Source of the DNA: Microlunatus flavus
Lineage (GTDB): Bacteria; Actinomycetota; Actinomycetes; Propionibacteriales; Propionibacteriaceae
NCBI RefSeq assembly: GCF_900110855.1
Contig: NZ_FOFA01000008.1
Span: forward strand, 192,521 to 256,520
Length of the DNA: 64,000 bases
Direction of reading: 5' to 3'
The notes below the pieces were generated by a model, which saw only the letters and a program-made list of their open reading frames with translations, did not search any database and was not told the origin of the DNA. Positions 27,214-35,492 of the stretch are shown here, piece after piece. Position 1 is the stretch's first letter. Every line of letters begins with the position of its first letter. The position numbers and the translations under genes were made by a program.

Positions 27214-28305
27214 TTACGCGGCGGCGGCCTCGGTCTGGTCGGCGTGGGCCTGGTCGGCGCGCAGGGTGCGGTAGATCAGGTCGGAGAGTCGTCGTTTCAG
27301 GCAGCGCAACGCTTCTCGGCTGGTCTTTCCCTCGGCTCGTTTGCGCTGGTAGTAGGCGCGGCCCTCGGTGTCACCGCGGAGCTGGGTGATCGCCATGACG
27401 TAGAGGACGCGGTTCAGCTGGCGGTCCCCGCACCGGTTGAGCCGGTGCCTTACGGTGCGGCCGGAGGAGGCGGGGATCGGGGCGGTGCCGTTGGCGGTGG
27501 CGAAGTGGTGCCGGGTCGGGTAGCGGCGTGCGTCGCCGACCCGGCCCAAGATGGTGGCCGCGACGAGCGGACCCACGCCGTAGATCTGGGTCAGGCTGCT
27601 GCCCGACGCAGCAACCAGTGCGTCGATCTGGGTCTTCAGCTCCTCGATCTGGTCGTTCAGCTCGACCATCCGCCGCAGCCGGCCGCGGGTGATGGTGGCG
27701 CGGACGCTGGTGTCGTCGCCCAGCAGCGCCTCGGCGGCGCGTAGGTCCGTGCGGGTGGTCAGGTGCTGCAGGCGGTCCTGGTAGCCCGGGTGCAGCCAGA
27801 GCAGGTCGACGTGGACCCGGTTCGCGGTCGCGGTCCGTTCGGCGACGAGCTGGTCGCGGTAGTCGGTCAAGATGCGCAGGTCCGCTGCGACCCCGCTCAT
27901 CGCCCGCACCGCAGGCAGGCTGTCCTCGCGGGCGGTGATCCGGGCGATCGCGACCGCGTCACCCGGGTCGGTCTTGCCCTGCCCGGGCCGGGAGGAACGT
28001 TCCCTCGCCGTCAACGCCGGTGGCACCTCGACGACTGCGACGCCGTGCTCGAGCAGCCACAACGCAGCCGGCCAGCCGTAGCCGCCCGAACCCTCGATCC
28101 CGACCCGCTCCACTCGATGAGCACTCACCAGGTCGAGGAGCCGGGCGAAGCCGTCCTCGCGGTTGGCTACCTGGACCCGGTCGAGGACTCGACCAGTCGA
28201 GTCGATCACCGCCGCCGCGAGCGTGTCCTTGTGGCTGTCGACCCCAGCGAACACCGTCGTTCCCCGTCCCTCGTGCTTTGTCCGCAGCCCGGCGAGCGCA
28301 GGCAT
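27214..28305 (-). CDS. IS110-family DEDD transposase (recombinase)
   Basis: ATG at 28305 gives 363 residues; GTG at 28254, just before FAGVDSHKDT, is an alternative. The open frame continues upstream to 28491 through the structured non-coding region and is not taken as coding. The RuvC-like DEDD catalytic set is visible: Asp in FAGVDSHKDTLAAAV, Glu in VERVGIEGSGGYGWPAAL, and two Asp in GQGKTDPGDAVAIAR. The C-terminal Tnp domain (IYGVGPLVAATILGRVGDA, FATANGTAPIPASSG, HRLNRCGDRQLNRVLYVMA) carries the second serine-containing active-site half. It appears intact and so possibly active. Confidence 0.93.
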   Translation of the reverse strand: MPALAGLRTKHEGRGTTVFAGVDSHKDTLAAAVIDSTGRVLDRVQVANREDGFARLLDLVSAHRVERVGIEGSGGYGWPAALWLLEHGVAVVEVPPALTARERSSRPGQGKTDPGDAVAIARITAREDSLPAVRAMSGVAADLRILTDYRDQLVAERTATANRVHVDLLWLHPGYQDRLQHLTTRTDLRAAEALLGDDTSVRATITRGRLRRMVELNDQIEELKTQIDALVAASGSSLTQIYGVGPLVAATILGRVGDARRYPTRHHFATANGTAPIPASSGRTVRHRLNRCGDRQLNRVLYVMAITQLRGDTEGRAYYQRKRAEGKTSREALRCLKRRLSDLIYRTLRADQAHADQTEAAAA

Positions 28306-28322
28306 CTCGAGAAACACCCAAA

Positions 28323-28482
28323 GGGCGTGTCCCACGCCCCTATCGAGCGTCAGCGCCGAGACCGACCACCGTCGGAGGGCGCCCACTGTTGAAAGCCACG
28401 GACCAGCCGGGCAGCAAGAGGTCGAGCCACCCCGACGGCAGCGCGGACCCCGACCACGCCGGGGCACCAGCCATCCTCGACC
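28323..28482 (-). ncRNA. Candidate IS110 bridge RNA
   Basis: On the transposase strand, upstream of the gene, two stem-loops with internal loops are followed by a short hairpin. Stem one: 28476-28482 pairs with 28420-28426 (GGTCGAG with CTCGACC), enclosing CCCCG/CGGGG at 28448-28464. Stem two: GCGCC/GGCGC at 28353-28382, enclosing CCGAC/GTCGG at 28362-28375. Then GGGCGTG/CACGCCC (28323-28339) followed by TTT. Two internally looped stems ahead of the transposase is the layout of IS110 bridge RNAs. Target and donor loops were not matched to the flanks. Confidence 0.5.
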
Positions 28483-28565
28483 GAGATGCAAGAGGTGTGT
28501 GAACTTGTTGTGACGGGTTTGATCGTCCGGCCTCAGCGACCCGCCTGTGGAGTCGAGGTGATGTC

Positions 28566-29105
28566 ATGGGGCGCAAGCGCGGGAGCCGATCAGGGCTGGA
28601 GCGAGAACGCATCAGACGGCGGCTCCTGACAGAGCGAGCTCGGGGGGTCGAGCGGCGGCAAGGCGCGGTTGACGGCAGCGCAGACGTTCCGTCCGCTCCC
28701 CCTAGCGACGACGACCGAGCGAGTCCAGGGCTGTCGGCGTGGCCGAGCGTCTTGCGGAGTCGTCGAGCGACGCTGGCGCTGGTCTGTGAGTGGTGCGGCG
28801 CGGAGATCCCGCTCAGGTCACGTGGTCCGCTACCGCGCTGGTGCTCGCCGACCTGCCGCCACCGCGACTGGGAACGCACCCGGGCACTCCGAGCGCTCCG
28901 CGACGGGAATCCGATGCCCGGCCGGCCGTTCTTCGACGTCCCCACCGACACGTCCGGCTGGCTCGACCTGCTCCGCGCTTTGTCGGTCGAACTCGCTCAT
29001 GTGCAACTTGATCGGACCGTAGTTGCCGGCGCTCTCGAGGAGATGCGCGACGAGCTCGTCGACAGCCACACCCCAGCCCAGATTCGCGTGACCGGAACGC
29101 CGTAG
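28566..29105 (+). CDS. Hypothetical protein with a four-Cys zinc-finger-like motif
   Basis: 179 residues. An Arg-rich N-terminus (about 70 residues) precedes CEWCGAEIPL, then PRWCSPTCRHRDWERTRA, a CxxC...CxxxC treble-clef-like finger similar to those in small proteins that bind nucleic acid or recruit nucleases. The C-terminal part (LDLLRALSVELAHVQLDRTV) looks helical. Its position two genes before the integrase, on the same strand, suggests cargo or regulation of the integrated element. The true start may lie further in, near the finger. I do not recognise a specific family. Confidence 0.6.
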   Translation: MGRKRGSRSGLERERIRRRLLTERARGVERRQGAVDGSADVPSAPPSDDDRASPGLSAWPSVLRSRRATLALVCEWCGAEIPLRSRGPLPRWCSPTCRHRDWERTRALRALRDGNPMPGRPFFDVPTDTSGWLDLLRALSVELAHVQLDRTVVAGALEEMRDELVDSHTPAQIRVTGTP

Positions 29106-29332
29106 GCAGGGGAACGTCGAGCCGCTAGCACCTGCCTCTCGTCGCTGGGAGGACTGTCAGCCCCGGGACCTACTCTTGAGAACGCACCTCCCGCTAGCGC
29201 GCTCCCACACTTCTGGTCGTTTCGCGACCGCGTGACGTCTCTTCTGCGCTTCTGGTGATCGACAGGCCATCAGCCTGGCCGCACGTCCGTCAGCGACCTG
29301 CGTCGAGACCAGCCATGAAGGAGCACCAAGCC

Positions 29333-29635
29333 ATGGGGGAACAAGCAGAGGGAACGTCACCCGCCGACTGCGGAGCCAATCCGCAGCCGAGCGAGAGCGT
29401 CGCGCGAGCGCGGTACCTGTCCGCGGAAGAGGCCGCCACCTACCTCAACGTGTCGGTGCGCTTCATCCGCCGCGCGGCTTCGGAGCGCCGGCTGCGGCAC
29501 GTGAGAGTGGGCAAGTTCGTCCGGTTCCACCCCGACGACCTCGACGCGTTCGCCACGGTCCGGGAGCCGGCTCCCGGACCCGACGAGGCCGTCGTGTCCG
29601 AGGTCTGGCGACGCGGACGGGCGGTGGCGCCGTGA
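29333..29635 (+). CDS. xis: Excisionase-like HTH_17 (MerR-fold) DNA-binding protein
   Basis: ATG 29333 is chosen because AAGGAG lies nine bases upstream; an earlier ATG at 29315 overlaps that site. The product is 100 residues. YLSAEEAATYLNVSVRFIRR, AASERRLRHVRVGKFVRFHP and DDLDAF form the winged HTH_17 domain used by phage and ICE excisionases. The stop overlaps the integrase GTG (GTGA), so excisionase and integrase are translationally coupled, the common order in actinobacterial integrative elements. Its role would be to bias the integrase towards excision. Confidence 0.85.
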   Translation: MGEQAEGTSPADCGANPQPSESVARARYLSAEEAATYLNVSVRFIRRAASERRLRHVRVGKFVRFHPDDLDAFATVREPAPGPDEAVVSEVWRRGRAVAP

Positions 29636-30972
29636 CGGCACGTCGGTTGTTCGGGTCGCTGAGGCAGCGCGAGTCAGGGCGCTGGCAGATCCGTTACCGC
29701 ACGAAGGACGGGGGGCGGGTGGCGTGGCCCGAGACCTACGCCCGACGCGCCGACGCCGCCAGGGTCCTGGCCGAGCTCGAGCGGCAGGCCCAGGTCGGCG
29801 GGAAGTGGCTCGACGGCAGCAAGGTCCTCTTCGGGACGTACGCCGAGGAGTGGCTGCTCGACAACCCGCGGCTGCGCCCGCGGACCGCCGACGTCTACCG
29901 GTCGCTCTACCGCCGCCACCTCGCCCCGCGCCTGGCGGGCGTACCCCTCGGTCAGCTGGACACCGCCGTCGTCCGGCAGTGGCGCAGCGCCGCGCTCAAG
30001 GGGGGTACGTCATCGACGATGGTGGCCAAGGCCTACCGGTTGCTGCGCGCGATCCTCAACAGCGCCATGACCGAGGACGAGCTCATCACCGTCAACCCGT
30101 GCAGGATCCGCGGGGCGGGGGAGGAACGTTCCCCCGAGCGTCCGGTCCTGTCGCTGGAGCAGCTCGAGGCGCTCGCCGGCCTGGTGCCCGACCGGTGGCG
30201 GGCGTTCGTCCTGCTGAAGACCTTCGCGTCGCTGCGCTGGGGTGAGATCACCGCACTCACCCGCGCCGACCTCGACCTCGAGCAGCGGACTGTCCGGGTG
30301 CGTCGCCAGTTCCTCCAGGTGCCCGGAGGCTTGCAGGTCGGTCCGCCGAAGTCACGAGCCGGGTTGCGCACCGTGTCGTTCCCCGCGGCGATCCTCCCCG
30401 AGCTCCGTCGCCACCTGGACGCCTACTCCTCCCCCGGTGCCGACGGGCTCATCTTCCCCACCGAGCACGGGCAGCCGTGGCGCCGCAGCAACTTCAACAC
30501 CGCCGCCCGGTGGCGCGAGGCGTGCGCGGAGGTCGGCGTTCCCCAGCTCCACCTGCACGACCTGCGCCACACCGGCAACACCTTCGCGGCCCAGTCGGGG
30601 GCGAGCCTGCGCGACCTGATGGCGCGGATGGGTCACGACTCCCCCGCGGCCGCCCTGATCTACCAGCACAGCAGCCAGGTGGCCGATCGAGCCATCGCCG
30701 AGGCGCTCGACCGGCGTGTCGAGACCCACCGGCGCCGTGTTCAGGACCGGTCTCAGAGGTCGGATTCGCCGAAGGCTGATGCTGCGCTGGGGCCCGTGGG
30801 GGGCCCGCGGAGGCGGGAAGATACTGATCTGGGCCCTAAAAAGGACCTCGAGACTGCCCTGACTAGGGCAGACGGTCTGGAGCGGACGACGGGAATCGAA
30901 CCCGCATATTCAGCTTGGGAAGCTGATGTTCTGCCATTGAACTACGTCCGCAGGCCGCCGGTTCGAGCGTGA
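29632..30972 (+). CDS. int: Tyrosine-family site-specific integrase reading into tRNA-Gly
   Basis: 446 codons from GTG 29632. An Arm/AP2-like N-terminus (GRWQIRYRTKDGGRVAWPE) is followed by a SAM-like core-binding domain (FGTYAEEWLLDNPRLRPRTA) and the catalytic domain from about residue 170. Catalytic residues: Arg in TFASLRWGEITAL, Lys in GPPKSRAGLRT, His-x-x-Arg in HLHDLRHTGNTF, His in MARMGHDSPAA, Tyr in ALIYQHSS. The last 30 codons (TGIEPAYSAWEADVLPLNYV) are the antisense of the tRNA-Gly gene, so the C-terminus is formed by the attachment junction and would change on excision. Confidence 0.93.
   Translation: MTARRLFGSLRQRESGRWQIRYRTKDGGRVAWPETYARRADAARVLAELERQAQVGGKWLDGSKVLFGTYAEEWLLDNPRLRPRTADVYRSLYRRHLAPRLAGVPLGQLDTAVVRQWRSAALKGGTSSTMVAKAYRLLRAILNSAMTEDELITVNPCRIRGAGEERSPERPVLSLEQLEALAGLVPDRWRAFVLLKTFASLRWGEITALTRADLDLEQRTVRVRRQFLQVPGGLQVGPPKSRAGLRTVSFPAAILPELRRHLDAYSSPGADGLIFPTEHGQPWRRSNFNTAARWREACAEVGVPQLHLHDLRHTGNTFAAQSGASLRDLMARMGHDSPAAALIYQHSSQVADRAIAEALDRRVETHRRRVQDRSQRSDSPKADAALGPVGGPRRREDTDLGPKKDLETALTRADGLERTTGIEPAYSAWEADVLPLNYVRRPPVRA
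30878..30925. other. Inferred attachment site at the tRNA-Gly 3' half
   Basis: The integrase gene lies directly beside and reads into the 3' half of tRNA-Gly, so the crossover core should lie in this half (T arm to CCA). A second partial copy of the tRNA 3' end should mark the other end of the element to the left; I did not find it by eye, so it may lie before position 1. The limits given are approximate. Confidence 0.5.
30878..30951 (-). tRNA. tRNA-Gly (anticodon CCC)
   Basis: On the minus strand the gene folds fully: acceptor GCGGACG/CGTCCGC, D arm GTTC...GAAC, anticodon stem TCAGC/GCTGA with loop TTCCCAA (anticodon CCC), and T arm GCGGG/CCCGT with loop TTCGATT; T is the discriminator and CCA is encoded (30878-30880). 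Length 74. Its 3' end faces the integrase gene, the usual integration site of tyrosine integrases. Confidence 0.95.
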
Positions 30973-31115
30973 GCCCTTCGAGGGGCGGCAGCGCAGAAGT
31001 CTAGCGGAACCTGGCCGGGGTCCCGCCCGCCGGCGTACGGGGTGGTCCCCGACGCGACCCTGAAGCCGCGTCATACCCCTCGCCAAGCACCTCGGCGCCG
31101 TCCTAGCGTGCACGT

Positions 31116-31979
31116 GTGACCACCTGGACCCCGATGAACGTCCCGGCCGTCGAGCCGGGCCGTACGCAGGACCACGACGCGCCCGGCGCGTCCTCCTCCC
31201 CCACGTCGGCCGCCCCGGGGTCCGAGCCGAGCCGCACCGAGCCGAACCGCACCGAGCCGAACCGCACCGAGCCGACGGGGGTCGGTCCGGCCGCCGGCGG
31301 GTCCCTCCGGGCGTCCGACTCCGACCGCGATCAGGTCGCCGTCCTGCTCGACGCCGCGTACGCGGAGGGCCGGCTGACCCACGAGGAGCACGACGAGCGG
31401 CTGGAGCGGGTGCTGGTCGCGCGCACGTTCGACGACCTCATCCCCCTGACCGCCGACCTCGTGCCCCTCGACCCGACCCCGGCCACCGTCTCCTCGACCG
31501 CGTCGACGTTCGTCGTCGGCAACGGCAGCCACACCGAGGTCGACCGGATGGTCGCGGTGTTCGGCGGCGTGGAGCGCAAGGGCCGCTGGCGGGTGCGGGC
31601 CAGGAGCCAGGTGATGGCGATCTTCGGCGGGGTCGACCTCGACCTGCGCGAGGCGGACTTCGACGCCCCCGTCGTGGAGCTGAACGTCTCGACCTGCTTC
31701 GGCGGGGTCGACATCAAGGTCCCGGCCGGCATCAACGTCCGCAACGAGACGGTGAACATCTTCGGCGGCACCGACGTCAAGAACCTCGGCGAGCCGATCG
31801 AGGGCGCGCCGACGCTGGTGATCAAGGGGACGGTCTTCTTCGGCGGCGTCGACGTCAAGGGCCCGCGTCCCAAGCGCTGGGGCCGCGGCACCGCCCGTCC
31901 CGGGCTCGCGGCGCTCGACCCGCGGCCGCACACTCTGCACCAGCGCCTGCACGACCGGATCGAGCGGTCCGGCCGCTGA
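31116..31979 (+). CDS. DUF1707 / LiaF-like cell-envelope stress protein
   Basis: 287 residues from GTG 31116. The first 65 residues are disordered, with a short repeat RTEPN-RTEPN-RTEPT from tandem 15-base units. The DUF1707 domain follows (LRASDSDRDQVAVLLDAAYA, EGRLTHEEHDERLERVLVAR). From about 130 come LiaF C-terminal-like turns, each with FGGV/FGGT: MVAVFGGVERKGRW, VMAIFGGVDLDLREADF, STCFGGVDIKVPAG, TVNIFGGTDVKN, VFFGGVDVKG. There is no membrane helix, so it probably acts as a cytoplasmic or peripheral regulator in envelope stress. The two PH-domain membrane genes that follow support a membrane theme. Confidence 0.85.
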   Translation: MTTWTPMNVPAVEPGRTQDHDAPGASSSPTSAAPGSEPSRTEPNRTEPNRTEPTGVGPAAGGSLRASDSDRDQVAVLLDAAYAEGRLTHEEHDERLERVLVARTFDDLIPLTADLVPLDPTPATVSSTASTFVVGNGSHTEVDRMVAVFGGVERKGRWRVRARSQVMAIFGGVDLDLREADFDAPVVELNVSTCFGGVDIKVPAGINVRNETVNIFGGTDVKNLGEPIEGAPTLVIKGTVFFGGVDVKGPRPKRWGRGTARPGLAALDPRPHTLHQRLHDRIERSGR

Positions 31980-32041
31980 CCGGGCCGGGGCGCCCGTCCG
32001 ACGGCGCCCCGGGACCGGTCGCTGCGTACGCTGGCAGCACC

Positions 32042-32533
32042 ATGGACGACCTGTTCGCCCCTCCGACGTACGCCTGGCAGCGGCTCTCGCCGCGGTGGGT
32101 GTCGCTGCGCCGGCTCACCACCCTGCTGGTGGCGCCGCTGGTGCTGAGCGTGCCCGCGCTGGTCGTCGGGCTGGCCTTCGACCTGTGGTGGCTGGCCGGG
32201 ATCCTGTGGGGCCTGGCGGCGGTCATCGTCGTCGTCCGCTGGTTCCTCGTCCGGCGCACCTACCGGTCCTGGGGGTACGTCGAGCGCGAGGACGACCTCT
32301 ACATCACCAGCGGCGTGCTGTTCCGCAGCCTGATCGCCGTCCCGTACGGGCGCATGCAGCTCGTCGAGGTCGCCTCCGGCCCGCTCGAGCGGGCGTTCGG
32401 GCTGGCGACCGTCACCCTCAAGACCGCGAGCGCGGAGACCGACGCCTCGATCCCGGGGCTCGACCCCGCGGAGGCGGCGCGGCTGCGCGACCGGCTGACC
32501 GAGCTGGGCGAGGCCCAGGCCTCCGGGCTGTGA
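32042..32533 (+). CDS. Membrane protein with bacterial PH domain (bPH2, YdbS-like)
   Basis: 163 residues. Two membrane helices at about residues 27-65 (LLVAPLVLSVPALVVGLAFD, WLAGILWGLAAVIVVVRWFL) are followed by a bPH2 domain (YVEREDDLYITSGVLFRSLI, AVPYGRMQLVEVASGPLERA, GLATVTLKTAS). This is the YdbS half of the YdbS/YdbT pair. Its stop overlaps the GTG of the next gene (GTGA), so both halves are made together. Such pairs are thought to sit in the cytoplasmic membrane; some confer resistance to envelope-acting peptides. Confidence 0.88.
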   Translation: MDDLFAPPTYAWQRLSPRWVSLRRLTTLLVAPLVLSVPALVVGLAFDLWWLAGILWGLAAVIVVVRWFLVRRTYRSWGYVEREDDLYITSGVLFRSLIAVPYGRMQLVEVASGPLERAFGLATVTLKTASAETDASIPGLDPAEAARLRDRLTELGEAQASGL

Positions 32534-34977
32534 GCCAGCCGCCCGTACCCACGACCCAGGCCTCGACGACCGAGGCCCCCGCCGGCGTGGCGCCCGCGAC
32601 CCCGGCATCCTCCGACGCGCCCGTCGTCCCGGCCCCGGCCGACGCGCCTCCCGTCAAGCAGACCGAGCGCCCGCACCCGCTGACCCCGTTCATCCGGGGC
32701 TGGCTCGTGCTCGTCGCCGTCGTCGTGGGCTTCGCGCCCCGGCTCGTCGACAACCCCGACGAGCGTGCGAGCCTCGCGCGGCTCGGCCTGGGCTGGATCC
32801 TGCTCGGCGTCCTCGTCCTCTGCCTCGCCGCCGCGGCCGCCGGCTACGTCTCGTGGCGCTTCACCCGCTTCGTCATCGACGACGAGGAGCTGCGCATCGA
32901 GACCGGCGTGCTCTTCAAGACCTCCCGCAAGGTCGCCTTCGAGCGGATCCAGTCGGTCGACATCATCCAGCCCTTCGCCGCGCGCCTCTTCGGCCTCGGG
33001 GAGCTGCGCATCGAGGCCGGCGCCGGGGACAGCGGCCTGCGGCTGCGCTACCTCTCGCGGACCAAGGCGGCCCGGCTGCGCGACTACCTCCTGGCCCGGG
33101 CCCACGGGTCGAGCGCACGGCTGGCCGACTCCGAGGACGCCCTCGCCCCGGACGTCCTCTTCGACGCCGGTGTCGCCGACACCACCCTGGTCACCGTCTC
33201 GCCGCAGGCCCTGGTCGGCAGCTTCCTCACCTCGACCGAGTTCCTCGTCCCGTTGCTGGTCACGGTCTTCTTCGCCGTCCTGGCCGGTGTGACCGGCATC
33301 GGTGTGGTCGCCCTGGGCGGCATCGTGCCGATGGTCTTCGGCGTGTTCTCCCTGGTCAGCCGGCGCGTCATCGCGATGTTCCACTTCACGCTGGCCGAGT
33401 CCTCGCGCGGCCTGCGGGTCACCCGCGGCCTGACGAACCTGACCAGCCAGTCCGTCCCCGTCGACCGGATCCAGGGCGTCCGGCTGTGCCAGCCCGTGCT
33501 GTGGAAGCCGTTCGGCTGGTGGCGCGTGGACGTCGACATCGTCGGTTACGGCGCGCGCGACCGGGAGAACAACAGCGGCGAGGCGACGAGCGTGCTGCTC
33601 CCCGTCGCCAGCCCGGCCCAGGTGCGGGTGGCGCTCAGCCGGGTGCTGCCCGGCTTCACCGTCGACCAGATCCCCCTGCAGGGGGTGCCGCGGCGGGCGC
33701 GATGGTTCCGGTGGTTCGACTGGTGGACGCTGCGCTACGGCTGGGACGACCGCGCCATCGTCACCGAGCACGGCCTGCTGGTCCACGAGCGCCACATCGT
33801 GCCGCACGCCAAGACGCAGTCCGTCCGCATCGAGCAGGGCCCGCTCCAGCGCCGGCTGGGCCTCGCCGACGTGCACGTCGACACCCCCAAGGGGCCGGTG
33901 CACGCGGTGGCCCGCCAGCTCGACGCCGGCGCCGCGCGGGAGCTCGCCCTCACCCAGCTGGACCGGGCCCGAGCGGCCCGCGACGCCGCTGCGGTCACCG
34001 CGGACCCGGCGGCCGAGACGCGGCCGGAGTCGCCCGAGGAGCGGGCGTCGGCCGACGCGGTGCTGGCCGAGCTCGGCACGGACCGCGACCGGTTCCTGGG
34101 CGAGGGCGGCGAGAGCCAGGTCTTCGCCCTCGACGACGAGCGGGTGCTGCGCCTCTACCGCGGCGGCGCCGCGCCGGGGTCGCCCGTGGTCGGTCAGGTC
34201 CGGGAGCTCTACGGCTTCTGGGAGCGGGCCCGGCCGGCGGACGGCTACGGGGTCGAGCTCCCCCTGGTCCTCGACGCGGGCACGTCGCACGGCCGCGTGT
34301 GGACGGTCGACCGCCGCTTCGTGGGCGGGTCGCTGTCGTCCTGGCTGGCCACCGCGCCGCTGGCCGGCCGCCGCGCGGCGCTCACCAGCCTCCTCGACGC
34401 CGCCGAGGCCGTGGCGCGCCTGCCCCTCCCGGTCCCCGGCTTCGCCCGGCTGGTGGGCGAGGACGCGCCGCGGTCGTACCCCACGCTCGTCGAGCTCCTG
34501 CACGCGATGCTCGAGGGTCCGACCAGCCGCAGCCGCGACCACCTGGCGCGCGACGTCCCCGACGTCGGGCGCGTCTGGGACGGCCTGTTCCGTGACCTCG
34601 GGCAGCGCGTGGTCGCGCCGGCGCTCGTGCACGGCGACTTCTGCGCGCCGAACGTGTACGTCTCCCCGGGCCCCGAGGACAACCCGGAGGGTGGGGCGCC
34701 GCGGGTCACCGGCGTCGGCGACTTCAGCCCGCACACCCTGCAGGCCGACCCGCTGATGGACCTCACCGGGGCCGTCGCGTTCCTCGAGCTGGAGCCGTAC
34801 GAGGGGGCGGTGGCCGACAGCGAGTGGCTGCTCGGCGTCGCGGTCTCGCGCCACGGCCCGGAGGTCGCGCGCTGGATCGGGGTCTACCGCCGCTACTTCG
34901 CCTTCTACTTCTCCGACACCGCGGAGGTCGAGCCCCGGACGTACGCCTGGTGCCTGCGCCAGCTCGACCGCGTCTGA
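32530..34977 (+). CDS. YdbT-like multi-PH membrane protein fused to an APH-type kinase domain
   Basis: 815 residues from GTG 32530. A Pro/Ala-rich tail (1-45) precedes membrane helices (WLVLVAVVVGFAPRL, LLGVLVLCLAAAAAGYVSW). bPH2 domains cover about 115-185 (FVIDDEELRIETGVLFKTSR), 290-365 (VPVDRIQGVRLCQPVLWK) and 405-470 (GLLVHERHIVPHAKTQSVRI), with more helices at about 240-275. From about 510 to the end is an aminoglycoside-phosphotransferase fold: loop FLGEGGESQVFALDDERVLR, catalytic LVHGDFCAPNVYVS and metal-binding VGDFSPHTLQADPLMDL. The family Lys is replaced by Arg (VLRLYR). I know no standard family with this fusion; a lost stop between two genes is possible. Confidence 0.82.
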   Translation: MSQPPVPTTQASTTEAPAGVAPATPASSDAPVVPAPADAPPVKQTERPHPLTPFIRGWLVLVAVVVGFAPRLVDNPDERASLARLGLGWILLGVLVLCLAAAAAGYVSWRFTRFVIDDEELRIETGVLFKTSRKVAFERIQSVDIIQPFAARLFGLGELRIEAGAGDSGLRLRYLSRTKAARLRDYLLARAHGSSARLADSEDALAPDVLFDAGVADTTLVTVSPQALVGSFLTSTEFLVPLLVTVFFAVLAGVTGIGVVALGGIVPMVFGVFSLVSRRVIAMFHFTLAESSRGLRVTRGLTNLTSQSVPVDRIQGVRLCQPVLWKPFGWWRVDVDIVGYGARDRENNSGEATSVLLPVASPAQVRVALSRVLPGFTVDQIPLQGVPRRARWFRWFDWWTLRYGWDDRAIVTEHGLLVHERHIVPHAKTQSVRIEQGPLQRRLGLADVHVDTPKGPVHAVARQLDAGAARELALTQLDRARAARDAAAVTADPAAETRPESPEERASADAVLAELGTDRDRFLGEGGESQVFALDDERVLRLYRGGAAPGSPVVGQVRELYGFWERARPADGYGVELPLVLDAGTSHGRVWTVDRRFVGGSLSSWLATAPLAGRRAALTSLLDAAEAVARLPLPVPGFARLVGEDAPRSYPTLVELLHAMLEGPTSRSRDHLARDVPDVGRVWDGLFRDLGQRVVAPALVHGDFCAPNVYVSPGPEDNPEGGAPRVTGVGDFSPHTLQADPLMDLTGAVAFLELEPYEGAVADSEWLLGVAVSRHGPEVARWIGVYRRYFAFYFSDTAEVEPRTYAWCLRQLDRV

Positions 34978-35032
34978 CCGCGCCACCGGGCGGACCGGCG
35001 CACACTGGGGACGACACCGAGAGGGGGCGCCC

Positions 35033-35470
35033 GTGCGATCCGAGGACGTCCGCACGCTCCAGCTCGCGCCCCTGTGGGTGCTGAGCGCCCTGGTCGGCAC
35101 CCACACCCGCTTCGCCGAACCCGATCTCGCCGTGTTCTGGGACGCCGTCGTGAGCGAGGGGCTGCGGGCCCCGCGCGCCACCCGTGACCTGCTCGCCACG
35201 CTCACCACGGACCGGGCCGGGCTGCTCCTCGACCTCGAGCTCGACGACCGGTCGGTGGTGTCGGGGCTGCGCGACGTCGTCACGGTCCTGGGGCCCGACG
35301 AGCGCGTCGAGGGCTACCGGCAGGCCCTGGTCCGCGTCGGTGGCGCCGTGGCCCGGGCGCGCGGCCCGTACGGACGCTCGATCAGCAGCGAGGACCTCGG
35401 GCGGCTGCTCCTGGTCGCGCAGCTGCTCGACTGGTCGCCGTCCTCGCGGGGCACGGTCGACGCGGCCTGA
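35033..35470 (+). CDS. Hypothetical protein
   Basis: 145 residues from GTG 35033, in line with the upstream PH-domain genes and 55 bases after them. The sequence is largely helical (LQLAPLWVLSALVGTHTRF, RATRDLLATLTTDRAGLLLD) with a Gly/Arg-rich middle. No membrane helix, signal peptide or catalytic motif is visible, and I do not recognise the family. Third-position G/C and a plausible start support it as real. It converges with the TetR gene, 22 bases apart. Confidence 0.65.
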   Translation: MRSEDVRTLQLAPLWVLSALVGTHTRFAEPDLAVFWDAVVSEGLRAPRATRDLLATLTTDRAGLLLDLELDDRSVVSGLRDVVTVLGPDERVEGYRQALVRVGGAVARARGPYGRSISSEDLGRLLLVAQLLDWSPSSRGTVDAA

Positions 35471-35492
35471 CCGCCGCCCGCCGCCGCCCGTC

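Larger units (their letters stand above)
27030..28510 (-). mobile_element. IS110-family insertion sequence, boundaries approximate
   Basis: The element consists of a DEDD transposase gene (27214-28305), a structured non-coding region upstream of it (to about 28500) and a non-coding tail (to about 27030). The lack of terminal inverted repeats is normal for IS110. The long upstream region is where the IS110 group encodes its bridge RNA. It sits next to the integrase module of the putative integrated element. Confidence 0.7.

Noticed and set aside
28306-28491. The transposase frame extended upstream to TTG 28491 as extra N-terminal protein
   Set aside because: The translation is Arg/Cys/Trp-rich with no IS110 similarity and overlaps the structured bridge-RNA region; the family domain starts after 28305.
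30878-30972. The TGIEPAYSAWEADVLPLNY tail of the integrase as a genuine protein domain
   Set aside because: It is exactly the antisense of the tRNA-Gly gene; this is a known annotation artefact of frames crossing tRNA genes.
31116-31979. The 15-base tandem repeat in the DUF1707 gene as a CRISPR or mobile repeat
   Set aside because: It is in frame, only three units long and encodes a disordered RTEPN stretch, so it is ordinary low-complexity coding sequence.
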